A stretch of 47,127 nucleotides of DNA from an uncultured Duncaniella sp. (GTDB lineage: Bacteria > Bacteroidota > Bacteroidia > Bacteroidales > Muribaculaceae): assembly GCF_910578445.1 (NCBI RefSeq), contig NZ_CAJTQC010000009.1, positions 1 to 47,127 of the forward strand, written 5' to 3'. This document shows, piece after piece, positions 24,684 to 32,148 of the stretch (position 1 is its first letter; the number at the start of each line of letters is the position of its first letter). A model generated the notes under the pieces. The model saw only the letters and a list, made by a program, of their open reading frames with translations. It was not told the DNA's origin and made no database searches. The translations under genes and the position numbers were made by a program.

Positions 24684-24944
24684 AAAGAAGCACCACAATA
24701 GTTGCAATCCTTGGACTGATAAAATTTTACGCATTAAATTCACAATATTTGGACTAAGGAAAAAAGGCAACATTGCTCGGTAAGTCATCGTGAGGATGGT
24801 TTTCGGGGCAAACGATGGTGTAGTGTAAGTATGATATAATCTCTACATTATTGGAAAGGAATAGTTTTATAACTATTTGACGCCTTTTTGGCTTTGGTCC
24901 TGTTGCTCCTTGATTGAAAGGGGCAGCGGACAATTTTTTTATAT
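24684..24944 (+). ncRNA. Free-standing structured RNA of unknown family
   Basis: The unit has its own promoter and ends in an intrinsic terminator, with no reading frame longer than about 10 codons that makes sense. Serial stems can be drawn: GTTGC/GCAAC (24701-24705 with 24767-24771) enclosing TCCTT/AAGGA (24708-24712 with 24756-24760); CATCGT/ACGATG (24786-24791 with 24812-24817); TGTAG/CTACA (24819-24823 with 24843-24847); AAAGG/CCTTT around AATAGTT/AACTATT (24855-24887). TTGGACT occurs twice (24711 and 24749). It is not tmRNA, RNase P RNA, SRP RNA or a tRNA as far as I can see. Families such as Bacteroidales-1, described with a Bacteroidetes promoter and a terminator at its ends, are candidates to test. 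A short-lived leader of the MNT gene is less likely because of the terminator and a separate promoter. Confidence 0.6.
24897..24940 (+). terminator. Intrinsic terminator of the 24684 RNA
   Basis: GTCC (24897-24900) with GGAC (24928-24931) and TGCTCC (24904-24909) with GGGGCA (24920-24925), followed by AA and seven T. Confidence 0.8.
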
Positions 24945-25009
24945 ACTATAGATTTCCGAAAGACATGTAGCCTCACCGACATGTCCCGACTTTTTCATCT
25001 TCATGGACG

Positions 25010-25038
25010 TTGTTTATTACAGATGATTATTATATTTG
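25010..25038 (+). promoter_or_regulatory. Promoter for the MNT gene
   Basis: TTG (25010-25012), 18 bases, then TATATTTG (25031-25038). The start codon is 28 bases further on. Confidence 0.65.
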
Positions 25039-25065
25039 CAGTTAATTAAAAGCAAATGCCGATAA

Positions 25066-25371
25066 ATGAAACTGATTGAATTGAATCTCCAGCGCATATT
25101 TGACTTATGCCGTCTGCATAATGTCAGAACGTTGTCGGTTTTTGGGTCTATCCTTACTGATAGATTCAACGATGACAGCGATGTTGATTTTCTTGTGGAT
25201 TTCGGAGATATTGACCATGATAAATTCGACTATGTTTCAAACTACTTCAGCTTACGCGATGCGCTTGAAGCTCTTTTCGGACGTAAAGTAGACCTAATTG
25301 AAGAAAGAGGGCTTAAAAACAAATTCTTTATCCGTAATATTAATCGTACAAAACGTTTGATTTATGGATGA
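25066..25371 (+). CDS. MNT-type minimal nucleotidyltransferase (antitoxin-like)
   Basis: The 101-residue protein has the minimal nucleotidyltransferase signature: G-S on strand one (F-G-S-I-L-T-D-R-F, about residue 27) and D-S-D-V-D-F-L-V-D-F ten residues on, giving the D-x-D metal pair, with a third Asp in K-V-D-L-I-E near residue 79. Such proteins act as the antitoxin of HEPN-MNT modules, adding AMP to the HEPN toxin. The normal HEPN partner is not here: downstream there is only a nine-codon stub and a terminator. Lower GC than neighbouring genes suggests an acquired module. An active orphan or a decaying system are both possible. Confidence 0.88.
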   Translation: MKLIELNLQRIFDLCRLHNVRTLSVFGSILTDRFNDDSDVDFLVDFGDIDHDKFDYVSNYFSLRDALEALFGRKVDLIEERGLKNKFFIRNINRTKRLIYG

Positions 25372-25390
25372 ATTTCGATTGTTACAATAA
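25364..25390 (+). pseudogene. Possible stub of a HEPN toxin gene
   Basis: An ATG at 25364 overlaps the end of the MNT gene, the usual coupling in HEPN-MNT pairs, but the frame reads only M-D-E-F-R-L-L-Q and stops with TAA at 25388-25390, where the terminator stem begins. This may be the cut-off start of a lost partner or chance. Confidence 0.25.
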
Positions 25391-25435
25391 AAGCATTCCT
25401 GTCACCCCTGCTATATGGATGACGAGAATGCTTTT
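25389..25435. terminator. Bidirectional terminator between MNT and POT genes
   Basis: AAAAGCATTC (25389-25398) pairs with GAATGCTTTT (25426-25435); GTCA (25401-25404) with TGAC (25420-25423) extends it. Both flanks give T-rich tails. Confidence 0.8.
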
Positions 25436-25488
25436 ATAGTAATGAATGGGTTGGTGAGATTTTTTCCGGCCACTCGTTTAGCGAGGTG

Positions 25489-27192
25489 TCAGATAGCGTC
25501 GCTTTCGACTGTTTCGAGCGAGTCGCTGTCGGCCGGAGCCGGGGTGTCGGCAGTAGCAGCCTCGAGTTTCTTCATTATTGAGAAGATAAACACAGCCGAG
25601 ACAAGGCAGATGGCTACGAGAATGCCCCACAGGACATAGACGGAGATTTTGCCCCAGAGCAACATCGGGATGGATACGAGATAGTTGCCGACGGCTGTGG
25701 CAGCGAACCATCCGCCCATCATCGAGCCTTTAAGTTTCGGAGGAGCGACCTTGCTGACGAAGCTTATGCCCATCGGCGAAAGCAGGAGCTCGGCGAAGGT
25801 CAGGAGCAGGTAGGTCGAGATAAGCCAGTTGGGCGAGACTGAGGCTGTCGTTCCGACTATTGAAAGCGACCCGACGAGCATGAGGCCGTAGGCCACGGCT
25901 GCCATGATCATGCCGTAGCCGATCTTGCGTGGTGCTGAGGGTTCTTTTCCCCGCTTGCCGAGCCAACCGAATATTGCCAGTGAGACCGGTGTGAGCGCAA
26001 CGACATAGAAGGGGTTGAACTGCTGATATTCCTGAGGCTGAATGCCGGTGAGCGGGTCGGGTGTCGAATTGTAGAAGTAGGTCAGCGCGCCTGCGACCGC
26101 ACACAGGATGAGCAGGGAAATGAGCCGGCCGGCAGTGCCCTTGCTCTGGAAGAGATTGAAAAGGGCATAGACACCGATGGCGATACTTGTGAGAGCCCAG
26201 ACGTTGAATCCGATGCGCGTCCATCCGCCGGCCTGAGGCGATGTGCAGCTCTTGGCGAATTCGGTGAGTGTAGCGCCGTTCTGGTGGAACACCATCCAGA
26301 AGAATATGACTACGGCGAAGACGAGCAGAAGCGCCACTACGCGCTGTTTTGTCTGTGCAGGTGTCAGCTCCGGGCCGGAATTTGCCACCGATTTGGCTGC
26401 GGTAGCCTGTTTCTTGTCTGTGAGTATGTGGGCATAGGTGCGTCGGCCGAGGAAGTAGATGAGGAAGCTGACGATGAGCGAACCACAGGCTATGGCGAAA
26501 GCATAGCTGTAGCCGGTCGAGAGGGTGGTGATATAGTCGCTTGCGAAGGCTGCAATGTCCGAGCCGACGGTCATGCCGTTTTCAGAAGCGGCGGCGATGA
26601 GCTCCGCGGAGTTTTCGTGTCCGTCAAGGTAGTTGTTGCAGAGTGTCGGAAGTGATGACACATAGGTGAGGCCTTTGCTGTTCAGCGCAAGGTTGCACAT
26701 GGCTGTGGCAGCCATAGGCGCGAACATAGAGCCGATGTTTATGGCCATGTAGAAAAGCGAGAAGGCTGCGTCGCGCTGTCCGCTGTAGCGGGCTTCGTTG
26801 TAGAGGTCGCCGACCATCACCTGAAGGTTGCCTTTGAAGAGGCCTGTGCCACAGGAAATGAGCAAGAGTGCGAATATCAGTACGATGAGCGACGATGTGC
26901 TGCGGATGTCGGTGGGAATCGACATGATGAGGTAGCCGGCAAACATGACGGCGAGGCCTGTGACGACGCATTTCGAAAAGCTCCATTTGTCTGCGACCCA
27001 GCCGCCGATGAGGGGCATGAAGTAGACAAGTGCGAGAAAGCCTGCGTAAATCTGGCCGGATACGGTGGAGTCGAGGCCGAATTTCGCCTGCAGGAACAGC
27101 AGGAAGATGGCAAGCATCGTATAGTAGCCGAAACGCTCGCCGGTGTTGGCAAGCGCAAGCACGTATAATCCTTTGGGTTGATTCTTAAACAT
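25489..27192 (-). CDS. POT/PTR2-family peptide transporter, copy 1
   Basis: The 567-residue inner-membrane protein belongs to the proton-coupled oligopeptide transporter branch of the major facilitator superfamily, taking up di- and tripeptides. It has about 12-14 hydrophobic helices and the PTR2 block F-K-G-N-L-Q-V-M-V-G-D-L-Y then R-D-A-A-F-S-L-F-Y-M-A-I-N-I-G (about 115-155). Helix 1 reads N-T-G-E-R-F-G-Y-Y where canonical members have E-x-x-E-R-F-x-Y-Y, so the first Glu is Asn. An extra segment of about 60 residues (about 170-230) lies between helices 5 and 6. Its closest visible relative is the next gene upstream, copy 2. Five heptamer repeats end one base before its start codon. Confidence 0.9.
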   Translation of the reverse strand: MFKNQPKGLYVLALANTGERFGYYTMLAIFLLFLQAKFGLDSTVSGQIYAGFLALVYFMPLIGGWVADKWSFSKCVVTGLAVMFAGYLIMSIPTDIRSTSSLIVLIFALLLISCGTGLFKGNLQVMVGDLYNEARYSGQRDAAFSLFYMAINIGSMFAPMAATAMCNLALNSKGLTYVSSLPTLCNNYLDGHENSAELIAAASENGMTVGSDIAAFASDYITTLSTGYSYAFAIACGSLIVSFLIYFLGRRTYAHILTDKKQATAAKSVANSGPELTPAQTKQRVVALLLVFAVVIFFWMVFHQNGATLTEFAKSCTSPQAGGWTRIGFNVWALTSIAIGVYALFNLFQSKGTAGRLISLLILCAVAGALTYFYNSTPDPLTGIQPQEYQQFNPFYVVALTPVSLAIFGWLGKRGKEPSAPRKIGYGMIMAAVAYGLMLVGSLSIVGTTASVSPNWLISTYLLLTFAELLLSPMGISFVSKVAPPKLKGSMMGGWFAATAVGNYLVSIPMLLWGKISVYVLWGILVAICLVSAVFIFSIMKKLEAATADTPAPADSDSLETVESDAI

Positions 27193-27193
27193 T

Positions 27194-27235
27194 TTAAGTA
27201 TTAAGTATTAAGTGTTAAGTATTAAGTGTTAGGTT
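27194..27235 (-). repeat. Heptamer array before POT copy 1
   Basis: TTAAGTA, TTAAGTA, TTAAGTG, TTAAGTA, TTAAGTG (27194-27228) and a degenerate sixth unit TTAGGTT run up to the start codon (complement of 27190-27192). The mRNA therefore carries five Y-A-C-T-T-A-A units directly before AUG. The unit family is the same as at 1779-1823. Confidence 0.85.
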
Positions 27236-27249
27236 TGCGGTGGGTATTG

Positions 27250-27310
27250 ATAAAGGATAAAGTATTTGGCCTGAGATGATGACATCAGCACCAAATGCTT
27301 TATCCTTTAT
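27250..27310 (-). terminator. Terminator-like 20-bp stem between the two POT genes
   Basis: The arm at 27250-27269 (ATAAAGGATAAAGTATTTGG) pairs with 27291-27310 with one G-T pair; the 21-base loop contains CTGA/TCAG. It follows the stop of copy 2 by about 21 bases and precedes the heptamer array of copy 1, so the two transporters may be transcribed separately. Confidence 0.75.
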
Positions 27311-27331
27311 ATACTTAAATTATGCTTGAAT

Positions 27332-28858
27332 TTATGCTTTGGTCACGCGTTCGAGCCAGTTGACCATGCCGAACATTACGCCCATCGAGACGAGACATAC
27401 GGCGAGGAATACGCTCCAGCACATCCAGAGAGGCCAAGCGTTATACATCAGCGGGCCGATAAAGAGCAGTAGGTTGCCGAGTGCGGTGGCTCCGAGCCAG
27501 AGTCCTTGGCAGAGTCCCTGCATGTGGCTGGGGGCAACTTTCGATACGAACGAAAGTCCGAGCGGCGAGATGAAAAGCTCGGCCACTGTGAGGAAGAAAT
27601 ACAGGAGAATCAGCACCCACGGGCCTGCGAGCATCCCTGTGGTCTCGCCGACAGGCATTGCACGGAATTCGGTTGCCGAGGGATAGCCGGAAACTGCCGA
27701 GAAGATGGCGAGGAAAAGGAAGGCGAGACCTGCGAGTCCCATACCGATGGCAATCTTTTTGGGGGTTGAGATTTCGATGCCACGGCGGCTGAGCATAGCG
27801 AAGAAAGCCATGACCACGGGGGTGAGGACAATCACGAAGAAAGGATTGACAGCCTGCCAGATTTCAGGAGCGATAGTCGATGTGTCGACGAAATCGCGGG
27901 CGAAAAGCGAGAGCGAAGTGCCGTTCTGGTGGAACGAGAACCAGAAGAAGATAACCACGCCTAGCACTGCAAAGAGGGCCATCATGCGCTGTTTGATTTC
28001 CTTGGCCATAGCGTGACGCTCTTCGTCAGAGATGCTGACAGAAGTGGCCTTGGCTTTTGCCGACGGGTTGGGAAGACCCTTCTTGTAGATAAGGAAGATG
28101 ACGAGAGAGAGCGCCATTGCCGCTACAGAGGCGATGAATGAATAGTGAACACCAGTGTTGAACACTTCGAGATACTGGGTGCAGAAAGCCTGAATGTCGC
28201 CTGCAGCATTTCCGCCGGTAGCGGTGATGAGCGAGTAGAGGTTGTTGAGGTTTTCGGTCGACATGCTGTCGGTAACACTCAGATATTCATGGCAGAGCGC
28301 GGGAAGTTTTGCATTGTAGGCGAGATTGTGGACACCGAGCCACCAGCTGCGGAGCATGGGAGCTACGAAGGGGGCGATGAGACCGCCGACGTTGATGAAC
28401 ACATAGAAAATCTGGAAACCGGAGTCGCGCTTGGAGGCATAGCGGGGATTGTCGTAGAGCTGACCTACGATTGCCTGCAGGTTGCCTTTGAAGAGACCGT
28501 TGCCGAATGCGATGAGGAAGAGTGCGAAACAGGTCATCGGCAGAAGCCATGAGATGTTGTCGCTGGTTGAAAGAATGGGAATGGAGAGCAGGAGATAACC
28601 TGAGCACATCACGATGAGACCGCTGATGATTGTGCCCTTGTAGTTTTGTGTGCGGTCGGCAATCAAGCCGCCGACAAGGCTGAGCAGGTAGATGCCGGCA
28701 TAGAAGAAGGAATAAATCAGTGTACTTGTTTCTTCACTGAGTCCGAATTTCGAACATAGAAACAGCACCAGCACGGCGTTCATGATGTAGTAGCCGAAGC
28801 GTTCGCCCATGTTGCTGAGGGCGGCTGGAATAAGGCCTTTGGGTTGGTCTTTAAACAT
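27332..28858 (-). CDS. POT/PTR2-family peptide transporter, copy 2
   Basis: The 508-residue protein is a paralogue of copy 1 with the same order: M-F-K-D-Q-P-K-G-L at the N-terminus, N-M-G-E-R-F-G-Y-Y in helix 1, F-K-G-N-L-Q-A-I-V-G-Q-L-Y then R-D-S-G-F-Q-I-F-Y-V-F-I-N-V-G-G. As in copy 1 the first Glu of the E-x-x-E-R motif is Asn. It lacks the C-terminal extension of copy 1. Tandem arrangement suggests an old duplication, but the copies have diverged strongly, so different peptide preferences are plausible (inference). It is divergent from the ABC ATPase gene across 222 bases. Confidence 0.9.
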   Translation of the reverse strand: MFKDQPKGLIPAALSNMGERFGYYIMNAVLVLFLCSKFGLSEETSTLIYSFFYAGIYLLSLVGGLIADRTQNYKGTIISGLIVMCSGYLLLSIPILSTSDNISWLLPMTCFALFLIAFGNGLFKGNLQAIVGQLYDNPRYASKRDSGFQIFYVFINVGGLIAPFVAPMLRSWWLGVHNLAYNAKLPALCHEYLSVTDSMSTENLNNLYSLITATGGNAAGDIQAFCTQYLEVFNTGVHYSFIASVAAMALSLVIFLIYKKGLPNPSAKAKATSVSISDEERHAMAKEIKQRMMALFAVLGVVIFFWFSFHQNGTSLSLFARDFVDTSTIAPEIWQAVNPFFVIVLTPVVMAFFAMLSRRGIEISTPKKIAIGMGLAGLAFLFLAIFSAVSGYPSATEFRAMPVGETTGMLAGPWVLILLYFFLTVAELFISPLGLSFVSKVAPSHMQGLCQGLWLGATALGNLLLFIGPLMYNAWPLWMCWSVFLAVCLVSMGVMFGMVNWLERVTKA

Positions 28859-29022
28859 AGGGATGAAATTTTGCTTGAAAGTTACTTTTTCAGGTATCTG
28901 GTATTTTGGTTATTCGTTTGTCATCGGTGAGAGAGGGTGTAGACTTTCGGCAAAAATACAAAAAATATCATTAAAATTTAATATAGTCAAACAAAAATGA
29001 GGTCGTCTGTTGGCTGTTTTTG

Positions 29023-29030
29023 TAATTTTG
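29023..29030 (+). promoter_or_regulatory. Promoter -7 core for the double ABC ATPase gene
   Basis: TAATTTTG, exact TAnnTTTG; the start codon is 51 bases downstream. No -33 element at normal spacing is visible. On the other strand TATTTTTG (complement of 28951-28958) could serve POT copy 2. Confidence 0.5.
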
Positions 29031-29080
29031 TGGCTATAAAACAGATTTTTTAGGTCAACAGCTTGAATAATTAAATATCT

Positions 29081-30508
29081 ATGGATAGTACGAAGTTTAT
29101 CGTCAGTTTCAACAGTCCGAAGCTCGGCTACGGCAATGTAGTGCTCCGCAATCCGCACATGTCTTATATTCCGGAAGGAGTCACTGTCGTGCTCGGTCCG
29201 AACGGGTCGGGAAAATCGACTCTCGGGCTTGTTATCGAGAAAGGACGCTATGCCTACGGCAACCGTCTGCAGTTCTGCCGCCCGGATATGAAGGTCAGGA
29301 TGCTTGCATTCACCGACATACATTCGCTGACAGGCATCGAAGTGACCCGCTACGATCAGCGACTTGAGGCTACGGTCAATGACCTTGTCCCGACTGTCAG
29401 CGAGATACTTGGCTCTAAGGCCGTTTCTGAAAAATGGACGGAGCTTTGCGATGCCTTCGCGCTGCGCGATGTCGTCGGGAAGCGTATCAACTACCTGTCG
29501 AGCGGTGAGTTGCGCAAGCTGTTGATAATAAACGCACTCATGGAGACGCCCGACCTTCTGATTCTGGACAATCCGTATATAGGCCTCGACGAGCTCTCGC
29601 GTTCTGAACTCGACAATGCAATCATGGGCATAGCCGGCGGAGGGGTTGGCATCGTGCTTCTGCTGTGTGACCCTGCCGACATACCATCCTATACCGACTC
29701 TGTGATTCTTATGGCCGACAATGAAATCGCAGCTCCCGTCGGCGGTCAGGAAGCCATTGAGGCGCTCCGCAAAGGGATGTCGCCTTCAGCGTCGGAAATC
29801 ATTCTCAGCGACCTTCCCGCGCAGAAAGAAAGTGCCGGAGAGTTTGACGTGGCCTTCGCCATTGAGGACGGCCACGTGCGCTACGGAGGCAAGTCGGTGC
29901 TTGAAGGAGTCGACTGGAAGGTCTGTGCCGGTGAGAGATGGGCGCTGACAGGAGCTAACGGCTCGGGCAAATCTCTGTTGCTGAGCCTCGTCTGTGCGGA
30001 CAATCCGCAGGCCTACGCCAACCGTATCACCCTCTTTGACCGCCGTCGCGGTTCGGGCGAAAGCATCTGGGAGATAAAGGACCGCATAGGTTATGTCTGT
30101 CCGGAAATGCAGTTGTATTTCCGTTCCACTCTGCCGGTTGAGGAAATCGTGGCCGGAGGTCTTCGCAACTCCCTGTCGCAGTTCCGCAAGCCTGCGCCCG
30201 AAGAGCTTGACGAGGCGCGCACATGGCTGAGACTTCTCGACATAAGCCATATCGCCGACAGCCGGTTTCAGGAACTTTCGTCGGGCGAACAGCGTCTTGT
30301 GCTTCTGGCCCGGGCATTCATCAAGCAGCCGTCGCTGCTGATTCTCGACGAACCGCTCCACGGACTTGACGCCGCACGCAAGGAGCGTGTCCGCCGTCTC
30401 ATCGACCTGCTTGTCGGCCGCAACGGCACGTCGCTCATATTTGTCACCCACTACACCCGCGAAATCCCCTCGACCATCACGAAGGTCAAGACCTTGCAAA
30501 AAATCTGA
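29081..30508 (+). CDS. Double ABC ATPase (ModF-like)
   Basis: The 475-residue protein contains two ABC ATPase domains and no membrane segment. Domain 1 has Walker A L-G-P-N-G-S-G-K-S-T (about 38-47), signature L-S-S-G-E-L and Walker B L-L-I-L-D-N-P, where Asn replaces the catalytic Glu. Domain 2 has T-G-A-N-G-S-G-K-S (about 288-296), L-S-S-G-E-Q-R and L-L-I-L-D-E-P. The first site is therefore probably weak in hydrolysis. The layout matches ModF-like proteins, whose role is unsettled. No permease or binding protein is adjacent, and gpmI follows after 106 bases with its own promoter core. Confidence 0.87.
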   Translation: MDSTKFIVSFNSPKLGYGNVVLRNPHMSYIPEGVTVVLGPNGSGKSTLGLVIEKGRYAYGNRLQFCRPDMKVRMLAFTDIHSLTGIEVTRYDQRLEATVNDLVPTVSEILGSKAVSEKWTELCDAFALRDVVGKRINYLSSGELRKLLIINALMETPDLLILDNPYIGLDELSRSELDNAIMGIAGGGVGIVLLLCDPADIPSYTDSVILMADNEIAAPVGGQEAIEALRKGMSPSASEIILSDLPAQKESAGEFDVAFAIEDGHVRYGGKSVLEGVDWKVCAGERWALTGANGSGKSLLLSLVCADNPQAYANRITLFDRRRGSGESIWEIKDRIGYVCPEMQLYFRSTLPVEEIVAGGLRNSLSQFRKPAPEELDEARTWLRLLDISHIADSRFQELSSGEQRLVLLARAFIKQPSLLILDEPLHGLDAARKERVRRLIDLLVGRNGTSLIFVTHYTREIPSTITKVKTLQKI

Positions 30509-30569
30509 CAGACAGCCGTGGTGGCCTCATTTATCGCTGCAACCTTATCTGTTTCTAATAAAATATTTG

Positions 30570-30577
30570 TAAATTTG
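30570..30577 (+). promoter_or_regulatory. Promoter -7 core for gpmI
   Basis: TAAATTTG, exact TAnnTTTG, 37 bases before the gpmI ATG. The -33 region is only T-rich. Confidence 0.55.
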
Positions 30578-30614
30578 CACTCTTGAAAAATAACCATACA
30601 ATTTCTATAACATC

Positions 30615-32129
30615 ATGGCAAAGAAAGCATTGTTAATGATTCTCGACGGATGGGGAATCGGCAATCACTCAAAGAGCGACGCGATTTTCTCTACTCCGAC
30701 CCCCTATTGGGACTATCTCGTAAACACATATCCCCACAGCGAGCTTCAGGCTTCTGGTGAAAACGTCGGTCTTCCCGACGGACAGATGGGCAACTCGGAA
30801 GTGGGTCACCTCAATATCGGTGCAGGCCGCGTGGTCTATCAGGACCTCGTGAAAATCAACAAGGCATGCAAGGACGGATCAATCCTCACCAACCCTGAGA
30901 TTGTCAATGCGTTCACCTATGCCCGCGACAACGGCAAGGCCATCCACTTCATGGGTCTCACCAGCGACGGTGGCGTACACTCATCGCTCGACCACCTCTA
31001 TGCTCTCTGTGACATCGCAAAGCACTACGGTCTTGAAAAGGTCTACATTCACTGCTTCATGGATGGCCGTGACACAGACCCCCGCAGCGGAAAGGGCTTT
31101 ATCGAGGCTCTCGAAGACCACTGCGCAAAATCAGCCGGAAAAATCGCCTCGATCATCGGCCGCTACTATGCGATGGACCGCGACAAGCGCTGGGAGCGTG
31201 TGAAGGTTGCCTACGATCTTCTCGTCAAGGGTGAAGGCAAGCAGGCTGCCGACATGGCCGAAGCTGTGCAGGAAAGCTACAATGAAGATGTAACCGATGA
31301 GTTCATCAAGCCTATCAACAACTCGACAGTCGACGGAACTATCAAGGAAGGCGACGCAGTGATTTTCTTCAACTATCGCAACGACCGTGCGAAGGAACTC
31401 ACCGTTGCTCTCACACAGCACGATATTCCCGAAGCCGACATGAAGGTTGTCCCCGGTCTCCAGTATTACTGCATGACACCCTACGACGCTTCGTTCACCG
31501 GTGTCCACATCCTCTTCCCGAAAGAGAATGTCGAGAACACTCTCGGCGAATATCTGTCGAGCCTCGACAAGAAGCAGCTCCACATCGCCGAGACCGAGAA
31601 GTATGCCCACGTGACATTCTTCTTCAACGGCGGACGCGAAGAGCCCTACGAGGGCGAAGAGCGAATCCTCGTCGCATCTCCGAAAGTGGCTACCTACGAC
31701 CTCAAGCCCGAAATGAGCGCCTATGAGGTTAAAGACAAGCTCGTCGAAGCTATCAAGGAAGAAAAATACGATTTCATCGTCGTGAACTATGCCAACGGCG
31801 ACATGGTGGGCCACACCGGTGTCTACGATGCAATCTGCAAGGCCGTTAAGGCCGTCGACGAATGTGTTAAAGACACTGTTGAGGCTGCTAAAGAAGCAGG
31901 CTACGAGGTGATTATCATAGCTGACCACGGTAACGCCGACAACGCGGTCAACGCCGACGGCACTCCCAACACCGCCCATTCGCTCAACCCTGTTCCCTGC
32001 ATCTATGTGACAGAGCGCAAGGACGCTAAGGTCGAGGACGGCAAACTGGCAGATGTCGCTCCCACTATGCTTAAGATTATGGGGCTTCCTCAGCCCAAGG
32101 AGATGACAGGCCACGCCCTCATCGACTGA
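30615..32129 (+). CDS. gpmI: 2,3-bisphosphoglycerate-independent phosphoglycerate mutase
   Basis: This manganese enzyme interconverts 3- and 2-phosphoglycerate in glycolysis and gluconeogenesis. The 504-residue protein begins K-K-A-L-L-M-I-L-D-G-W-G (metal-binding Asp11) and carries the phosphorylated serine, Ser61, in G-Q-M-G-N-S-E-V-G-H. The alkaline phosphatase-like C-terminal metal site is seen as A-D-H-G-N-A-D-N and G-H-T-G-V. Length is normal. The codon use is strongly biased toward C-ending codons compared with its neighbours, as expected for a highly expressed glycolytic gene. It heads a run of plus-strand genes (sdaA, nadB, DUF4294). Confidence 0.97.
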   Translation: MAKKALLMILDGWGIGNHSKSDAIFSTPTPYWDYLVNTYPHSELQASGENVGLPDGQMGNSEVGHLNIGAGRVVYQDLVKINKACKDGSILTNPEIVNAFTYARDNGKAIHFMGLTSDGGVHSSLDHLYALCDIAKHYGLEKVYIHCFMDGRDTDPRSGKGFIEALEDHCAKSAGKIASIIGRYYAMDRDKRWERVKVAYDLLVKGEGKQAADMAEAVQESYNEDVTDEFIKPINNSTVDGTIKEGDAVIFFNYRNDRAKELTVALTQHDIPEADMKVVPGLQYYCMTPYDASFTGVHILFPKENVENTLGEYLSSLDKKQLHIAETEKYAHVTFFFNGGREEPYEGEERILVASPKVATYDLKPEMSAYEVKDKLVEAIKEEKYDFIVVNYANGDMVGHTGVYDAICKAVKAVDECVKDTVEAAKEAGYEVIIIADHGNADNAVNADGTPNTAHSLNPVPCIYVTERKDAKVEDGKLADVAPTMLKIMGLPQPKEMTGHALID

Positions 32130-32148
32130 TGATTTTCAAAAATTATTG

